DNA of 64,000 nucleotides from the NCBI RefSeq assembly GCF_006494715.1, contig NZ_CP041151.1, positions 372,001-436,000 of the forward strand, given 5' to 3'. This document shows positions 18,578-30,821 of this stretch, in pieces. This stretch comes from Shewanella sp. SNU WT4. GTDB taxonomy: Bacteria; Pseudomonadota; Gammaproteobacteria; Enterobacterales; Shewanellaceae. A program made the translations under genes and the position numbers. Positions within the stretch are counted from its first letter, which is position 1, and each line of letters begins with the position of its first letter. The notes below the pieces were generated by a model, which saw only the letters and a program-made list of their open reading frames with translations, was not told where the DNA came from and did not search any database.

Positions 18578-20545
18578 ATGATCCCTGAACTTGGACACTT
18601 CTCACTGATAATAGGTTTAGCGTTTGCGATCTTATTATCTTGTGTGCCCTTAATCGGAATTGCCCGCAAGGACCAATATCTGGTGCGCTATGCCTGGCCA
18701 TTAACTTATGGCATGTTTTTCTTTATTACGTTATCGGTCATCACATTAGGCTATTCATTTGCTATCGATGATTTCTCTGTTGCATACGTTGCGCATCATT
18801 CTAATTCGCAGTTACCAATTTTCTTTAAAATTGCAGCTGTTTGGGGTGGGCATGAAGGATCGCTGCTGTTTTGGGTCTTTTCATTAACTGTGTGGGCTGC
18901 GGCGGTAGCGACTTTTAGTCGTGGCCTCGAAGAAGTGTTTACGGCTCGAGTGTTAAGCATTTTAGCCTTTATCACTATAGGCTTTACGCTGTTCATGTTG
19001 CTGACATCAAGCCCATTTGAGCGCTTATTCCCAGTTCCTGGGGAAGGGCGTGACCTTAACCCTATGCTGCAAGACGTGGGTCTGATTTTCCACCCTCCAA
19101 TGCTGTATCTAGGCTATGTAGGTTTTGCCGTAAGCTTTGCATTCGCGATTGCCGCTCTTATGAGTGGTCGTCTTGATTCTGCTTGGGCTCGTTGGAGCCG
19201 TCCTTGGATATTATCGGCTTGGGTATTCCTTACCGGTGGTATCGCTTTAGGTTCGTGGTGGGCATATTACGAATTAGGTTGGGGCGGATGGTGGTTCTGG
19301 GATCCGGTTGAAAACGCATCGTTCATGCCTTGGTTGATTGGTACCGCCTTAGTTCACTCAGTGATTGTGACTGAAAAGCGCGGCGCCTTCCGTAACTGGA
19401 CGGTATTACTGTCTATCTTTGCTTTCTCACTGAGTTTGCTTGGCACCTTTATTGTTCGTTCTGGCGTATTAACCTCTGTGCATTCATTTGCTGCCGACCC
19501 AAGCCGAGGCATGTTCATTCTATTGCTGCTTGGTTTAGCCGTGGGTGGTTCGCTGACGTTATTCGCATTCAGAGCCAGTGAAATGAGCAGCCCAGCTCGT
19601 TTCGAGTTGTGGTCAAGAGAGACCATGCTGCTGGTTTGTAACGTATTGCTGACCGTTGCCTGCGGAACTGTATTGCTTGGAACATTATATCCACTGCTGA
19701 TTGATGCTCTGAACATGGGTAAGATTTCGGTTGGCCCACCATATTTTAATGCTGTGTTTGTGCCTATCGTTTTAGTGCTGTTTGTGTTTATGGGTATAGG
19801 CCCTAACCTGCGCTGGAAAAAAGCTAAAGCCGGTGAACTTAAGCGCTCACTCACAGTGCCTGCTTTGATTGCTGCAGCGTCTGGTATTGTTGCCCCATTT
19901 ATTTTCGGTAGCGAATTTAATGTTTGGGTGATGTTAGGTGTCGGCACCACTGTATGGGTGGTTCTAGCAACGTTAGTGGCGGCTTACCATATCGTTAAGG
20001 GTAAGCAAGGCGATATTAAGTTGACTCGCATGGGTCGTAGTCAATTGGGTATGGTACTTGCCCACTTGGGTATCGCTATGTCTATTTTTGGCGCAACTAT
20101 GGTGTCTAACTACTCGCTTGAAAAGAGCGTACGTATGGGGCCTGGCGCTAGCCATGAATTAGCCGGTTATACCTTCAACTTCCTTGAAACTAAGAATGTA
20201 GTAGGTCCTAACTATACCGCTAAACAAGGCCAAGTTGAGATCCTTAAAAACGGTGAGTTCGTTAGCTTGCTTAAACCTGACCGTCGTCAATATAACGTTC
20301 AGGTTATGGATATGACCGAAGCCGGTATTGACTGGGGCTTTACTCGCGATTTGTACGTGACCATGGGTGACCCAATTAGCCCAACGGAATTTGCTGTGCG
20401 CTTGAACTATAAGCCATACGTTCGTTGGATTTGGTTTGGCGGCATTTTCATGATGATGGGTGGTTTCTTCGCCGCGTCTGATAAGCGTTATCGTCAAAAG
20501 CAAACGGTTAAAGAATCTCATGCAGCAGTAATTGCGACCGCTTAA
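18578..20545 (+). CDS. ccmF: Heme lyase subunit CcmF
   Basis: CcmF is the core of the heme-ligation complex, taking heme from CcmE and attaching it to apocytochromes. The 655-residue polytopic protein (E. coli about 647) has the WWD motif (GWGGWWFWDPVENASFMPWL, near residues 232-251), a conserved HEGS motif near residue 91 and many hydrophobic segments. It is the first gene of a plus-strand operon with ccmG, ccmH and a thioredoxin gene. Confidence 0.97.
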   Translation: MIPELGHFSLIIGLAFAILLSCVPLIGIARKDQYLVRYAWPLTYGMFFFITLSVITLGYSFAIDDFSVAYVAHHSNSQLPIFFKIAAVWGGHEGSLLFWVFSLTVWAAAVATFSRGLEEVFTARVLSILAFITIGFTLFMLLTSSPFERLFPVPGEGRDLNPMLQDVGLIFHPPMLYLGYVGFAVSFAFAIAALMSGRLDSAWARWSRPWILSAWVFLTGGIALGSWWAYYELGWGGWWFWDPVENASFMPWLIGTALVHSVIVTEKRGAFRNWTVLLSIFAFSLSLLGTFIVRSGVLTSVHSFAADPSRGMFILLLLGLAVGGSLTLFAFRASEMSSPARFELWSRETMLLVCNVLLTVACGTVLLGTLYPLLIDALNMGKISVGPPYFNAVFVPIVLVLFVFMGIGPNLRWKKAKAGELKRSLTVPALIAAASGIVAPFIFGSEFNVWVMLGVGTTVWVVLATLVAAYHIVKGKQGDIKLTRMGRSQLGMVLAHLGIAMSIFGATMVSNYSLEKSVRMGPGASHELAGYTFNFLETKNVVGPNYTAKQGQVEILKNGEFVSLLKPDRRQYNVQVMDMTEAGIDWGFTRDLYVTMGDPISPTEFAVRLNYKPYVRWIWFGGIFMMMGGFFAASDKRYRQKQTVKESHAAVIATA

Positions 20546-20559
20546 TAGGTAAGAAAGTA

Positions 20560-21123
20560 ATGAATAAAAATAGAGTTATTCTTTTTATTCCATTGTTTAT
20601 TTTTCTGGGCATGTCAGTCTTTTTATTCAAAGGATTGTTTTTAAGCCCAGAGAAATTAGATTCAGCACTTGAAGGAAAGCCGATCCCGGCTTTCCAGTTG
20701 CAACAATTGGAAAACCCGAACCTCATGATTACTAATGAGGATTTAAAAGGGCAGGTCGCTTTGATGAACGTTTGGGCGACTTGGTGCCCAAGCTGCAAAT
20801 ACGAGCATCCTTTCTTAATGAGCTTAGCGCGTCAGAATATTGTGCCAGTTTACGGTATCAATTATCGCGACGAGCGCGGCTTAGCGATTCGTGAACTTAA
20901 TCGTGAAGGCGATCCTTACGCGAAAAACATCTTCGATAAAGATGGTCGCTTAGGATTAGATCTCGGAGTGTATGGCGCGCCAGAAACTTTCATCATAGAT
21001 CACAACGGGATCATCAGATATCGCTTCGCAGGTCCTATTGATCCGACTGTGTGGCGTGAAACTTTGCTGCCTATGGTGCAACAGTTAAAAGCCGAAGCCG
21101 CTAGCGCAGGAGCAACGTCATGA
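20560..21123 (+). CDS. ccmG: Thiol:disulfide interchange protein CcmG/DsbE
   Basis: CcmG is a membrane-anchored periplasmic thioredoxin that reduces apocytochrome CxxCH cysteines or CcmH. The 187-residue protein has one N-terminal membrane segment (residues 6-28) and a thioredoxin fold with WCPSC (Cys76, Cys79). Many homologues have WCPTC or WCVPC, so the centre is slightly variant. The stop overlaps the ccmH start by four bases. Confidence 0.94.
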   Translation: MNKNRVILFIPLFIFLGMSVFLFKGLFLSPEKLDSALEGKPIPAFQLQQLENPNLMITNEDLKGQVALMNVWATWCPSCKYEHPFLMSLARQNIVPVYGINYRDERGLAIRELNREGDPYAKNIFDKDGRLGLDLGVYGAPETFIIDHNGIIRYRFAGPIDPTVWRETLLPMVQQLKAEAASAGATS

Positions 21124-21593
21124 AATTATCCCACTTAATCATGTCAGCAGTGCTATTAGTCTCTGCGGCTGTACAAGCGACCCCCATAGATACTTATGAA
21201 TTCAAAAATCAAAGTAATCAGCAGCGGGCGTTAACACTGGCCAATGAATTACGTTGCCCTCAGTGTCAAAACCAGAACTTGGTAGACTCTAACTCACCAG
21301 TTGCCCGCGATCTGCGTCTTGAAGTGTATAAGATGGTCGATGAAGGCAAGAGTGATGACCAAATTGTAGAGTTTATGACTAGCCGTTATGGAGAGTTCGT
21401 ACTCTATAAGCCAAGAATGGAAGCTAAAACCTACGTATTATGGCTAGGTCCTGTGTTGTTACTGCTTATTGGTCTGTTCATTGCGTTTAAATTTATTCGT
21501 CGTCAGCGCATTGAGCCTAATGCGCCAGTGAATTTATCCGCCGAAGATCAACAAGAGCTGCAGCGCTTGCTAAAAGGAAAGCAATCTAAATGA
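21120..21593 (+). CDS. ccmH: Cytochrome c-type biogenesis protein CcmH
   Basis: CcmH is the thioreductase part of the heme ligase. The 157-residue protein has a signal sequence (cleavage near AVQA), the LRCPQCQ motif (Cys46, Cys49), and a C-terminal membrane segment (about residues 105-124). It is the short form, without the CcmI part that is fused in E. coli. ATGA overlaps join it to the genes on both sides. Confidence 0.95.
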   Translation: MKLSHLIMSAVLLVSAAVQATPIDTYEFKNQSNQQRALTLANELRCPQCQNQNLVDSNSPVARDLRLEVYKMVDEGKSDDQIVEFMTSRYGEFVLYKPRMEAKTYVLWLGPVLLLLIGLFIAFKFIRRQRIEPNAPVNLSAEDQQELQRLLKGKQSK

Positions 21594-22150
21594 GAGTATT
21601 AGCTAAGGCATTGGTTATTGGTATGCTATGCGCGAGTCTGCCTGTGAGTGCATACCCTGGCATGCAGGCCGCGTCAGAGCAGGCTAAACCGCAATCAACG
21701 GTTGATAAAATTCAAGTGTTACCCAAAGCTTACTCATTAGATAAAGTCAGCTTTAGTGATAATCAAGGTAACCCGATTGATTTTAGCCAATATCAAGGTA
21801 AGGTCGTAATGGTTAACATGTGGGCCACTTGGTGTCCTCCTTGTGTCCGTGAGCTACCAGCCCTTGACGCCTTAGCTAAAAAGTTTTCAAACGCCGATTT
21901 TGTCGTTCTGCCTATCTCTATAGATGCAGAGGGTCAGAAACTAGTTAAGCCTTTCTTGGCTGACTTAGGCATGAATAACTTCACTTCTTATTATGATCCT
22001 AAGCAGGCCTTGGGTGAGATCTTCCCACTTGACTATATACCAGCGACTTTTATCCTGAATAAGCAAGGTGAGCTAATCGCCTTTGTTCGTAGTTATGTCG
22101 ATTGGGCCGATCCACAAGCTGAAAAGCTGATCCAGCAATGGATTAACTAG
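21590..22150 (+). CDS. TlpA-like periplasmic thioredoxin
   Basis: This is a second thioredoxin-family protein in the ccmFGH operon, coupled to ccmH by an ATGA overlap. The 186-residue product has a signal peptide (residues 1-21) and a TlpA/ResA-like domain with WCPPC (Cys82, Cys85) in MWATWCPPCVRELP. It is not CcmG, which is already present upstream. An extra reductant for cytochrome c maturation, or a role on other periplasmic disulfides, is an inference from position. Confidence 0.85.
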   Translation: MRVLAKALVIGMLCASLPVSAYPGMQAASEQAKPQSTVDKIQVLPKAYSLDKVSFSDNQGNPIDFSQYQGKVVMVNMWATWCPPCVRELPALDALAKKFSNADFVVLPISIDAEGQKLVKPFLADLGMNNFTSYYDPKQALGEIFPLDYIPATFILNKQGELIAFVRSYVDWADPQAEKLIQQWIN

Positions 22151-22183
22151 CGTTTTAGTTTAGAATTCACTCGCTTTGTCTAT

Positions 22184-22226
22184 AAAATGTCGCTTTTGGC
22201 TAAACCCTAGCCGAGCGGCATTTTTT
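22184..22226 (+). terminator. Terminator after the ccmFGH operon
   Basis: An outer stem (AAAATGTCGC, 22184-22193, with GCGGCATTTTTT, 22215-22226, one mismatch) encloses an inner stem (GGCTA/TAGCC). The right arm ends in T6. It separates the ccm transcript from the rRNA promoters. Confidence 0.75.
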
Positions 22227-22240
22227 ATAGCGAAAAGCGC

Positions 22241-22268
22241 TTGCGCAATAGCGAACACTCCCTATAAT
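22241..22268 (+). promoter_or_regulatory. rRNA operon promoter P1
   Basis: The -35 TTGCGC (22241-22246) and -10 TATAAT (22263-22268) are 16 bp apart, followed by a GC-rich discriminator (GCAGCCC). This arrangement is typical for stringently controlled rRNA promoters. Confidence 0.75.
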
Positions 22269-22370
22269 GCAGCCCATCGACACGAGATGATGCGGCAACG
22301 CAATTGATAGTGACGACTTACTGACTACTTAAGGTACTCAGTAGTGACGACAAGGTGTTGAATAAAACAC

Positions 22371-22398
22371 TTGACGCACAACAGGAAATGCGTAAAAT
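22371..22398 (+). promoter_or_regulatory. rRNA operon promoter P2
   Basis: The -35 TTGACG (22371-22376) and -10 TAAAAT (22393-22398) are 16 bp apart, with a GC-containing discriminator (ACGCATCCC). It lies about 130 bases after P1, a normal tandem rRNA promoter layout. Confidence 0.75.
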
Positions 22399-22425
22399 AC
22401 GCATCCCTAGCCCGTAGCGGCAACG

Positions 22426-22436
22426 TTCTTTAACAA
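22426..22436 (+). promoter_or_regulatory. boxA antitermination element in the rRNA leader
   Basis: TTCTTTAACAA resembles the E. coli boxA (TGCTCTTTAACA), which binds NusB/S10 for rRNA antitermination. It lies downstream of P2 and before 16S. A similar GTTCTTTAAAAATTTGG lies at about 24247-24263 in the 16S-23S spacer. Confidence 0.7.
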
Positions 22437-22609
22437 GTAGAAGACAAGCAAATCTGTGTGGACATTCACAGTAGTTGATAAATCGACAACGATTTAACAC
22501 GTCTCGCAAGAGACTTCAACGAAGATGTCCGCATAACATGCAAATTCGGTGATTTATCATCGAATCGACAGAATTCATTGAGCAGGACTTTCGGGTCCGA
22601 ACAAAACTT

Positions 22610-24156
<1,547 letters not shown>

Positions 24157-24455
24157 CCTATGCGATTTAGAATTACTGTTGAGTGTTCACACAGATTGCC
24201 TTGTCTTGTTGACGAGCAAAACATTACCTTCCTTTGAAGGGATGTCGTTCTTTAAAAATTTGGAAAGCTGATAGTAGAACTTAGTGCGCGAGCATTAGGT
24301 GATACAAAATTGAGTTCTCAAAATACTTTAATCAAGTGTTTTGGATATTCTTTAACTTCAGAAATGAAGTAAATCAAGGCGTTCTTTTGCGAAAGCAAGA
24401 GACAGTAAAACCAGCTAGTTGCAATACGCTCAAGTGAAACTCATTTGGGTTGTAT
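24157..24455 (+). other. 16S-23S spacer without a tRNA gene
   Basis: The 299-base spacer contains no cloverleaf-like sequence and no GTTCRA T-loop. A boxA-like TTCTTTAAAAA is at about 24248. Its 3' end, GGGTTGTATGGTTAAG, pairs over 16 bp with CTTAACCATACAACCC after 23S, forming the processing stalk expected for RNase III. Confidence 0.75.
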
Positions 24456-27348
<2,893 letters not shown>

Positions 27349-27437
27349 ACAACCCAGATGGGTTTTACTGAACAAGCCTGATAAAGAATCGAAAAATACT
27401 TGATTGAAGATTGAGTACTCAATAGCAAAAAATCCCA

Positions 27438-27513
27438 GGTCGCTTAGCTCAGCTGGGAGAGCACCTCCCTTACAAGGAGGGGGTCACTGGTTCGAGCCCA
27501 GTAGCGACCACCA
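27438..27513 (+). tRNA. tRNA-Val (anticodon UAC)
   Basis: This 76-nt gene has acceptor arms GGTCGCT and AGCGACC, a D arm (AGCTCAGCTGGGAGAGC), and a CTCCC/GGAGG-type anticodon stem around loop CTTACAA with anticodon TAC at 27471-27473. It has a GGTTCGAGCCC T arm and an encoded CCA end. It closely resembles E. coli tRNA-Val(UAC). It lies between 23S and 5S rather than in the 16S-23S spacer or after 5S. Confidence 0.96.
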
Positions 27514-27545
27514 TATTTTTCCACAGCTTTCCGAATTCCAAATTT

Positions 27546-27664
27546 GTCTGGAGACCATAGCACTGTGGCACCACCTGATCCCATTCCGAACTCAGAAGTG
27601 AAACGCAGTCGCGCCGATGGTAGTGTGGGGTTTCCCCATGCGAGAGTAGGTCATCTCCAGGCGC
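27546..27664 (+). rRNA. rrf: 5S ribosomal RNA
   Basis: The sequence carries the conserved CCGAACTCAGAAGTGAAACG and GCGCCGATGGTAGTG blocks. The ends TGTCTGGAGACC and CATCTCCAGGCG pair to form helix I. Length is about 119 nt. It is the last gene of this rRNA operon. Confidence 0.95.
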
Positions 27665-27689
27665 CTAATTTCTCGTAAGAGAGTCGATA

Positions 27690-27719
27690 AAGCCCGTTGC
27701 TCACGCAACGGGCTTTTTT
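27690..27719 (+). terminator. Terminator of the rRNA operon
   Basis: A perfect 11-bp stem AAGCCCGTTGC (27690-27700) / GCAACGGGCTT (27705-27715) with a TCAC loop is followed by T4C and more T-rich sequence. It lies 25 bases after 5S. Confidence 0.93.
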
Positions 27720-27811
27720 CGTTTAGATTTTTTAAAGATTTATATACTACTTTTTGCTAGTTAGGGTACACGATGAGCACAGATTTCCAGTAAGCGTCTG
27801 GGCAACTACAC

Positions 27812-29314
27812 CTATCTTTTAAAATTCCATGGTAACAGGCTGTCGATATCCGGTGCTGGTTGGCACAGTTCATTAAGACAAGCCATGATGTAATCAAATG
27901 GTACTAAGCCATTGACCTTGGCCGTTTCTACTATGCTGTAAAGCGTGGCACTGGCATTAGCCCCATTAGCTGTCTGACTGAATAACCAATTTTTTCGGCC
28001 AATCACAAACGGTTTTACGGCTCGCTCTGCACGATTGTTATCAATACTCAGCCTGCCATCATCAACATAACGAATGAGTTTGTGCCATTGATTAGCCAGG
28101 TAATTAGCTGCCTCCATCAGTTTGGTATTACCCACTAAATTGGGCTGATTTTGCTCAAGCCATGCTTTTAGCTTGACTAGGATAGGCAGGCTAGCCTCTT
28201 GTCTGGCAATGTACTTTTCATCTGTAGTTTTATCTTTGATGTGTGACTCTACACCGTACAATTTCTGGATAAGACTCAATACCACATCCGCTTTGCCGGT
28301 TTTGTTTTTACCTTGCAGCTTTTTTGCTTCAATAAATTTACGCCTAGCATGAGCCCAGCATCCCACTAAGGTTGCCTGTGTTTTTTCATAAGCTTGATAA
28401 CCATCTACGTGCAAGTAGCCTTGATATCCATCAAGATAATTGACCACGCAGGCGGCAGCCCGACTGTTATGGAAGTCGTAAAGTACAATATTAGGGATAG
28501 GATTATTCGGGGCTGGTGAATCTCGACCTGAGCAATAGACCCACATGTAGCTGTTTACTTTATCGGATTTCACCACTTTTAATGGCGTTTCATCAGCAAA
28601 CAACGTGGGCTGTTTTAACAACGCTGTTTTAAGCCGTTCAACTAATGGTGCGAAGAGTGTGGCTGATTTGTCTATCCAGCTGCTCATTGTCTGGCGACTG
28701 AGCTCAATGCCATATTGCTTAAACATCGCTTCCTGGCGATAAAGCGGTAACCCGTATTGATATTTACTGGTGATAAGCTGACTGAGTAAACTGCTTGTAG
28801 CAATGCCTTTATTGATTGGCATTGCTGGCATTGAGGCTTGTTTAATCGGCGTTTGAGTCGAGGATTTATCACAGTGGCGGCAAGCATATTTAGGCATAAT
28901 GTGCTCAATCACTTTGATTTGGGCTGGAATAAACTCAAGCTTTTCTGATTTATCCTCGCCCATTTTATGTAACTCACCGCCACAGCAATCACAGGTCTTA
29001 TCTTCGATATCGTGGATAACCTGCTCACGGGGTAAGTCTTTTGGCAGTGGCTTACGCACAGGCTTTTTACGGGTATAGCTAATGGATTGTTGCTCGGCCT
29101 CAACGGCTTCAACAATCTCTTCTACTTCATTGAATAACTCGCCTTGCCCTACAAAGCCTTCAGCACTTTTGCCGAATTGTTTTTGTTGAGCCAAGCGCCA
29201 GCGCTCTTCTAAAGCTGCGATGAGTGCATCTTTTTGTAGAGATAATTGACGCTCATTTTCGAGCAGCTTTTCAAGCTCAGCAATGCGCTGTTTAAGGGCG
29301 AGTTCATTTTTCAT
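27812..29314 (-). CDS. tnpC: IS66 transposase TnpC
   Basis: TnpC is the DDE transposase of IS66 elements. The 500-residue protein has an N-terminal coiled-coil (residues 5-45), a zinc-finger-like cluster (Cys108, Cys110/111, Cys145, Cys148), and a catalytic triad fitting Asp241 (FADETPLK), Asp304 (HVDGYQAY) and Glu430 (NRAERAVKPF). The C-terminal IS66 region is complete. The gene looks intact, and its stop lies inside the left terminal repeat. Confidence 0.93.
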   Translation of the reverse strand: MKNELALKQRIAELEKLLENERQLSLQKDALIAALEERWRLAQQKQFGKSAEGFVGQGELFNEVEEIVEAVEAEQQSISYTRKKPVRKPLPKDLPREQVIHDIEDKTCDCCGGELHKMGEDKSEKLEFIPAQIKVIEHIMPKYACRHCDKSSTQTPIKQASMPAMPINKGIATSSLLSQLITSKYQYGLPLYRQEAMFKQYGIELSRQTMSSWIDKSATLFAPLVERLKTALLKQPTLFADETPLKVVKSDKVNSYMWVYCSGRDSPAPNNPIPNIVLYDFHNSRAAACVVNYLDGYQGYLHVDGYQAYEKTQATLVGCWAHARRKFIEAKKLQGKNKTGKADVVLSLIQKLYGVESHIKDKTTDEKYIARQEASLPILVKLKAWLEQNQPNLVGNTKLMEAANYLANQWHKLIRYVDDGRLSIDNNRAERAVKPFVIGRKNWLFSQTANGANASATLYSIVETAKVNGLVPFDYIMACLNELCQPAPDIDSLLPWNFKR

Positions 29315-29394
29315 GACGCCTATGTTAAGGCATATCGAAAGGCTTTGTAGTGCTAATTGACCTTGTTTTGATGATCATCAATTGATCGCAAATA

Positions 29395-29745
29395 TTAACG
29401 TAGTTGCTTACTCGTCACATCAATTTTACTGTGGCCAATCACATCATAACCCCCTAATAACCAGTGTAATTGCTGCTCGGATAATGTCATGGTGGGTGAT
29501 ATGAGTTTGGGCCATTTGAACTTATGCTTATCTAATCGCTTATACCACAGCGCAAAGCCAGTGTTATCCCAATAAAGTCATTTGAGTTTGTCACGGCCTT
29601 TATTACAAAATACAAATAGCGCACCACTGAGCACCGGTAGTTCAAGCTCGGCTTCGACTAAGGCGGCTAATCCATTAATCGATTTACGAAAATCGACAGC
29701 ATCGGCACATAAATAGACGGAAGGCACATCAACAAACATCCTCAT
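29395..29745 (-). pseudogene. tnpB: IS66 accessory protein TnpB, interrupted by a stop
   Basis: The reading starts MRMFVDVPSVYLCADAVDFRK and would end SKQLR, giving about 116 codons, the usual IS66 Orf2 length. A TGA (complement of TCA at 29578-29580) falls inside the conserved GRDKLK-x-LYWD motif, at the position of one residue. The frame is open on both sides, so this is a single nonsense change, not a frameshift. CGA to TGA would explain it. The start overlaps the tnpA stop (ATGA). Confidence 0.85.
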
Positions 29746-30098
29746 GCCATTAGCCCCTTAATGATGGTAAGGATATCCGTTGTTGCTAAATCCGCTGGAA
29801 GAGTGAGTTGGCCGGTTCGCGTATTAAACAGCATAGGTTGTTGGTGAGTTTGCGCGCAGACTTCAGTCGTGGTTTGTTTTAGTTGTATAAAGCGAGATTG
29901 AGTGGCGTTAGACGTTTGCGCTGGCACGATTAGATGTTGCTGTTGCTGTTGCTGTTGCTTAACCAGTAAAGCGCGCTGTTTATAATAAGTGGTAATCGAG
30001 ACATTATGATGTTGGCAGAATTCAACATTAGTGCCTTTGAAATTGCTGCGCTGCTGAAGTAACCCTAGCCACTGTGCCGCTGTTTTGTATGTTTTCAT
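29742..30098 (-). CDS. tnpA: IS66 accessory protein TnpA
   Basis: This is the small first protein of IS66 elements, with an N-terminal helix-turn-helix. I chose the ATG at 30098 (MKTYKTAAQW), preceded by GGAGCAGGTG, over an upstream ATG at 30140. The product has about 118 residues. A run of seven glutamines follows the helix-turn-helix (near residues 48-54). It is coded by a TTGCTG-type hexamer repeat on the plus strand (about 29937-29960), which could vary in length. Confidence 0.85.
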   Translation of the reverse strand: MKTYKTAAQWLGLLQQRSNFKGTNVEFCQHHNVSITTYYKQRALLVKQQQQQQQHLIVPAQTSNATQSRFIQLKQTTTEVCAQTHQQPMLFNTRTGQLTLPADLATTDILTIIKGLMA

Positions 30099-30180
30099 CA
30101 CCTGCTCCAAATTTATCATTGAGCAGGTATTTTTAGACAATCAGAACATCGATGCGAGGTGTGGTTCGCTAGACGGTCAC

Positions 30181-30536
30181 GATTAATTCAGCTTACCTAG
30201 TGATGTTATGGATAGGTTTTGCGATCAAGTGTTAATTGAGTTGGTTCACCTGCATTTTTTGCTAATTATGCTTTAAGATACCTACGAAATATTTTCAAAT
30301 ATTAAGGTTAACTTGAAGCTGAACTTACTGCTTATTTCTGCTTATTTGTTTTGAGACTGAATCATTAATGAAAAGGTTAATGGCTAAATGTTGATGTTAG
30401 CTGGGATTAGGCGTGATATTCCATGTGTTTGATTACTGAACTTCGGTTTATTGATGAACTTAGGTTTGATTGATGAACTTAGGCGGGGATCAGGTATAAT
30501 CGATGGCTACGATTAGCGAGTCGTAATTTCTTTGAT
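30181..30536. other. Intergenic region with tandem repeats before ykgJ
   Basis: No gene is supported in these 356 bases between the IS66 end and the ykgJ-like gene. Near its end, three imperfect units of about 19 bp built on TTGATGAACTTAGG run from 30433 to 30488. They are followed by TATAAT at 30495-30500, the likely -10 for ykgJ-nsrR. Confidence 0.6.
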
Positions 30537-30548
30537 ATGAGGCTGTTC

Positions 30549-30821
30549 ATGCAATGTCGTCTTGGCTGTGGAGCTTGTTGTATTGCTCCAAGTATTTCTA
30601 CACCTATACCAGGTATGCCACAAGGTAAACCAGCCGGCGTTCGTTGCATTCAGTTGAGTGGTGACAACCTATGTTTATTATTTGGCTCTGAGACTCGCCC
30701 TGCTGTCTGTCATGATTTCGACGCTAGTATGGATGTCTGCGGCACTCATAATGCAGAGGCTATGTGGTTAATAACTGAGCTCGAAGCTCTGACAGGATCT
30801 GGTGATAAACAATGCAATTAA
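30549..30821 (+). CDS. YkgJ-family cysteine-cluster protein
   Basis: The start at 30549 follows GAGG at 30539-30542. The 90-residue product begins MQCRLGCGACCIAPSI and has further cysteines (VRCIQL, LCLLFG, VCHDF, DVCG). This is the pattern of the YkgJ/UPF0153 family, thought to bind zinc or iron-sulfur. Its biochemical role is not established. The last 10 bases overlap nsrR, so the two are co-transcribed and a nitric-oxide link is an inference. Confidence 0.82.
   Translation: MQCRLGCGACCIAPSISTPIPGMPQGKPAGVRCIQLSGDNLCLLFGSETRPAVCHDFDASMDVCGTHNAEAMWLITELEALTGSGDKQCN

Larger units (their letters stand above)
27790..30180 (-). mobile_element. IS66-family insertion sequence
   Basis: The element of about 2391 bp carries tnpA-tnpB-tnpC on the minus strand. 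Its ends form imperfect inverted repeats: GTAAGCGTCTGGGCAACTAC from 27790, and the reverse complement of 30161-30180, GTGACCGTCTAGCGAACCAC. Flanking 8-mers (GATTTCCA and GATTAATT) share only their first four bases, so no clean 8-bp target duplication remains. It sits about 70 bp after the rRNA terminator. tnpB carries a premature stop. Confidence 0.85.

Noticed and set aside
27404..27601. Plus-strand frame of 65 codons across the tRNA-Val and 5S genes
   Set aside because: It is covered by the tRNA and 5S sequences, so it is not a protein gene.
29937..29960. Hexamer repeat in tnpA as a phase-variable tract
   Set aside because: The unit is a multiple of three, so length changes would not shift the frame; it only changes a glutamine run.
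30433..30488. Possible CRISPR array
   Set aside because: The repeats are contiguous, about 19 bp, only three and without spacers; no cas genes are in the window.
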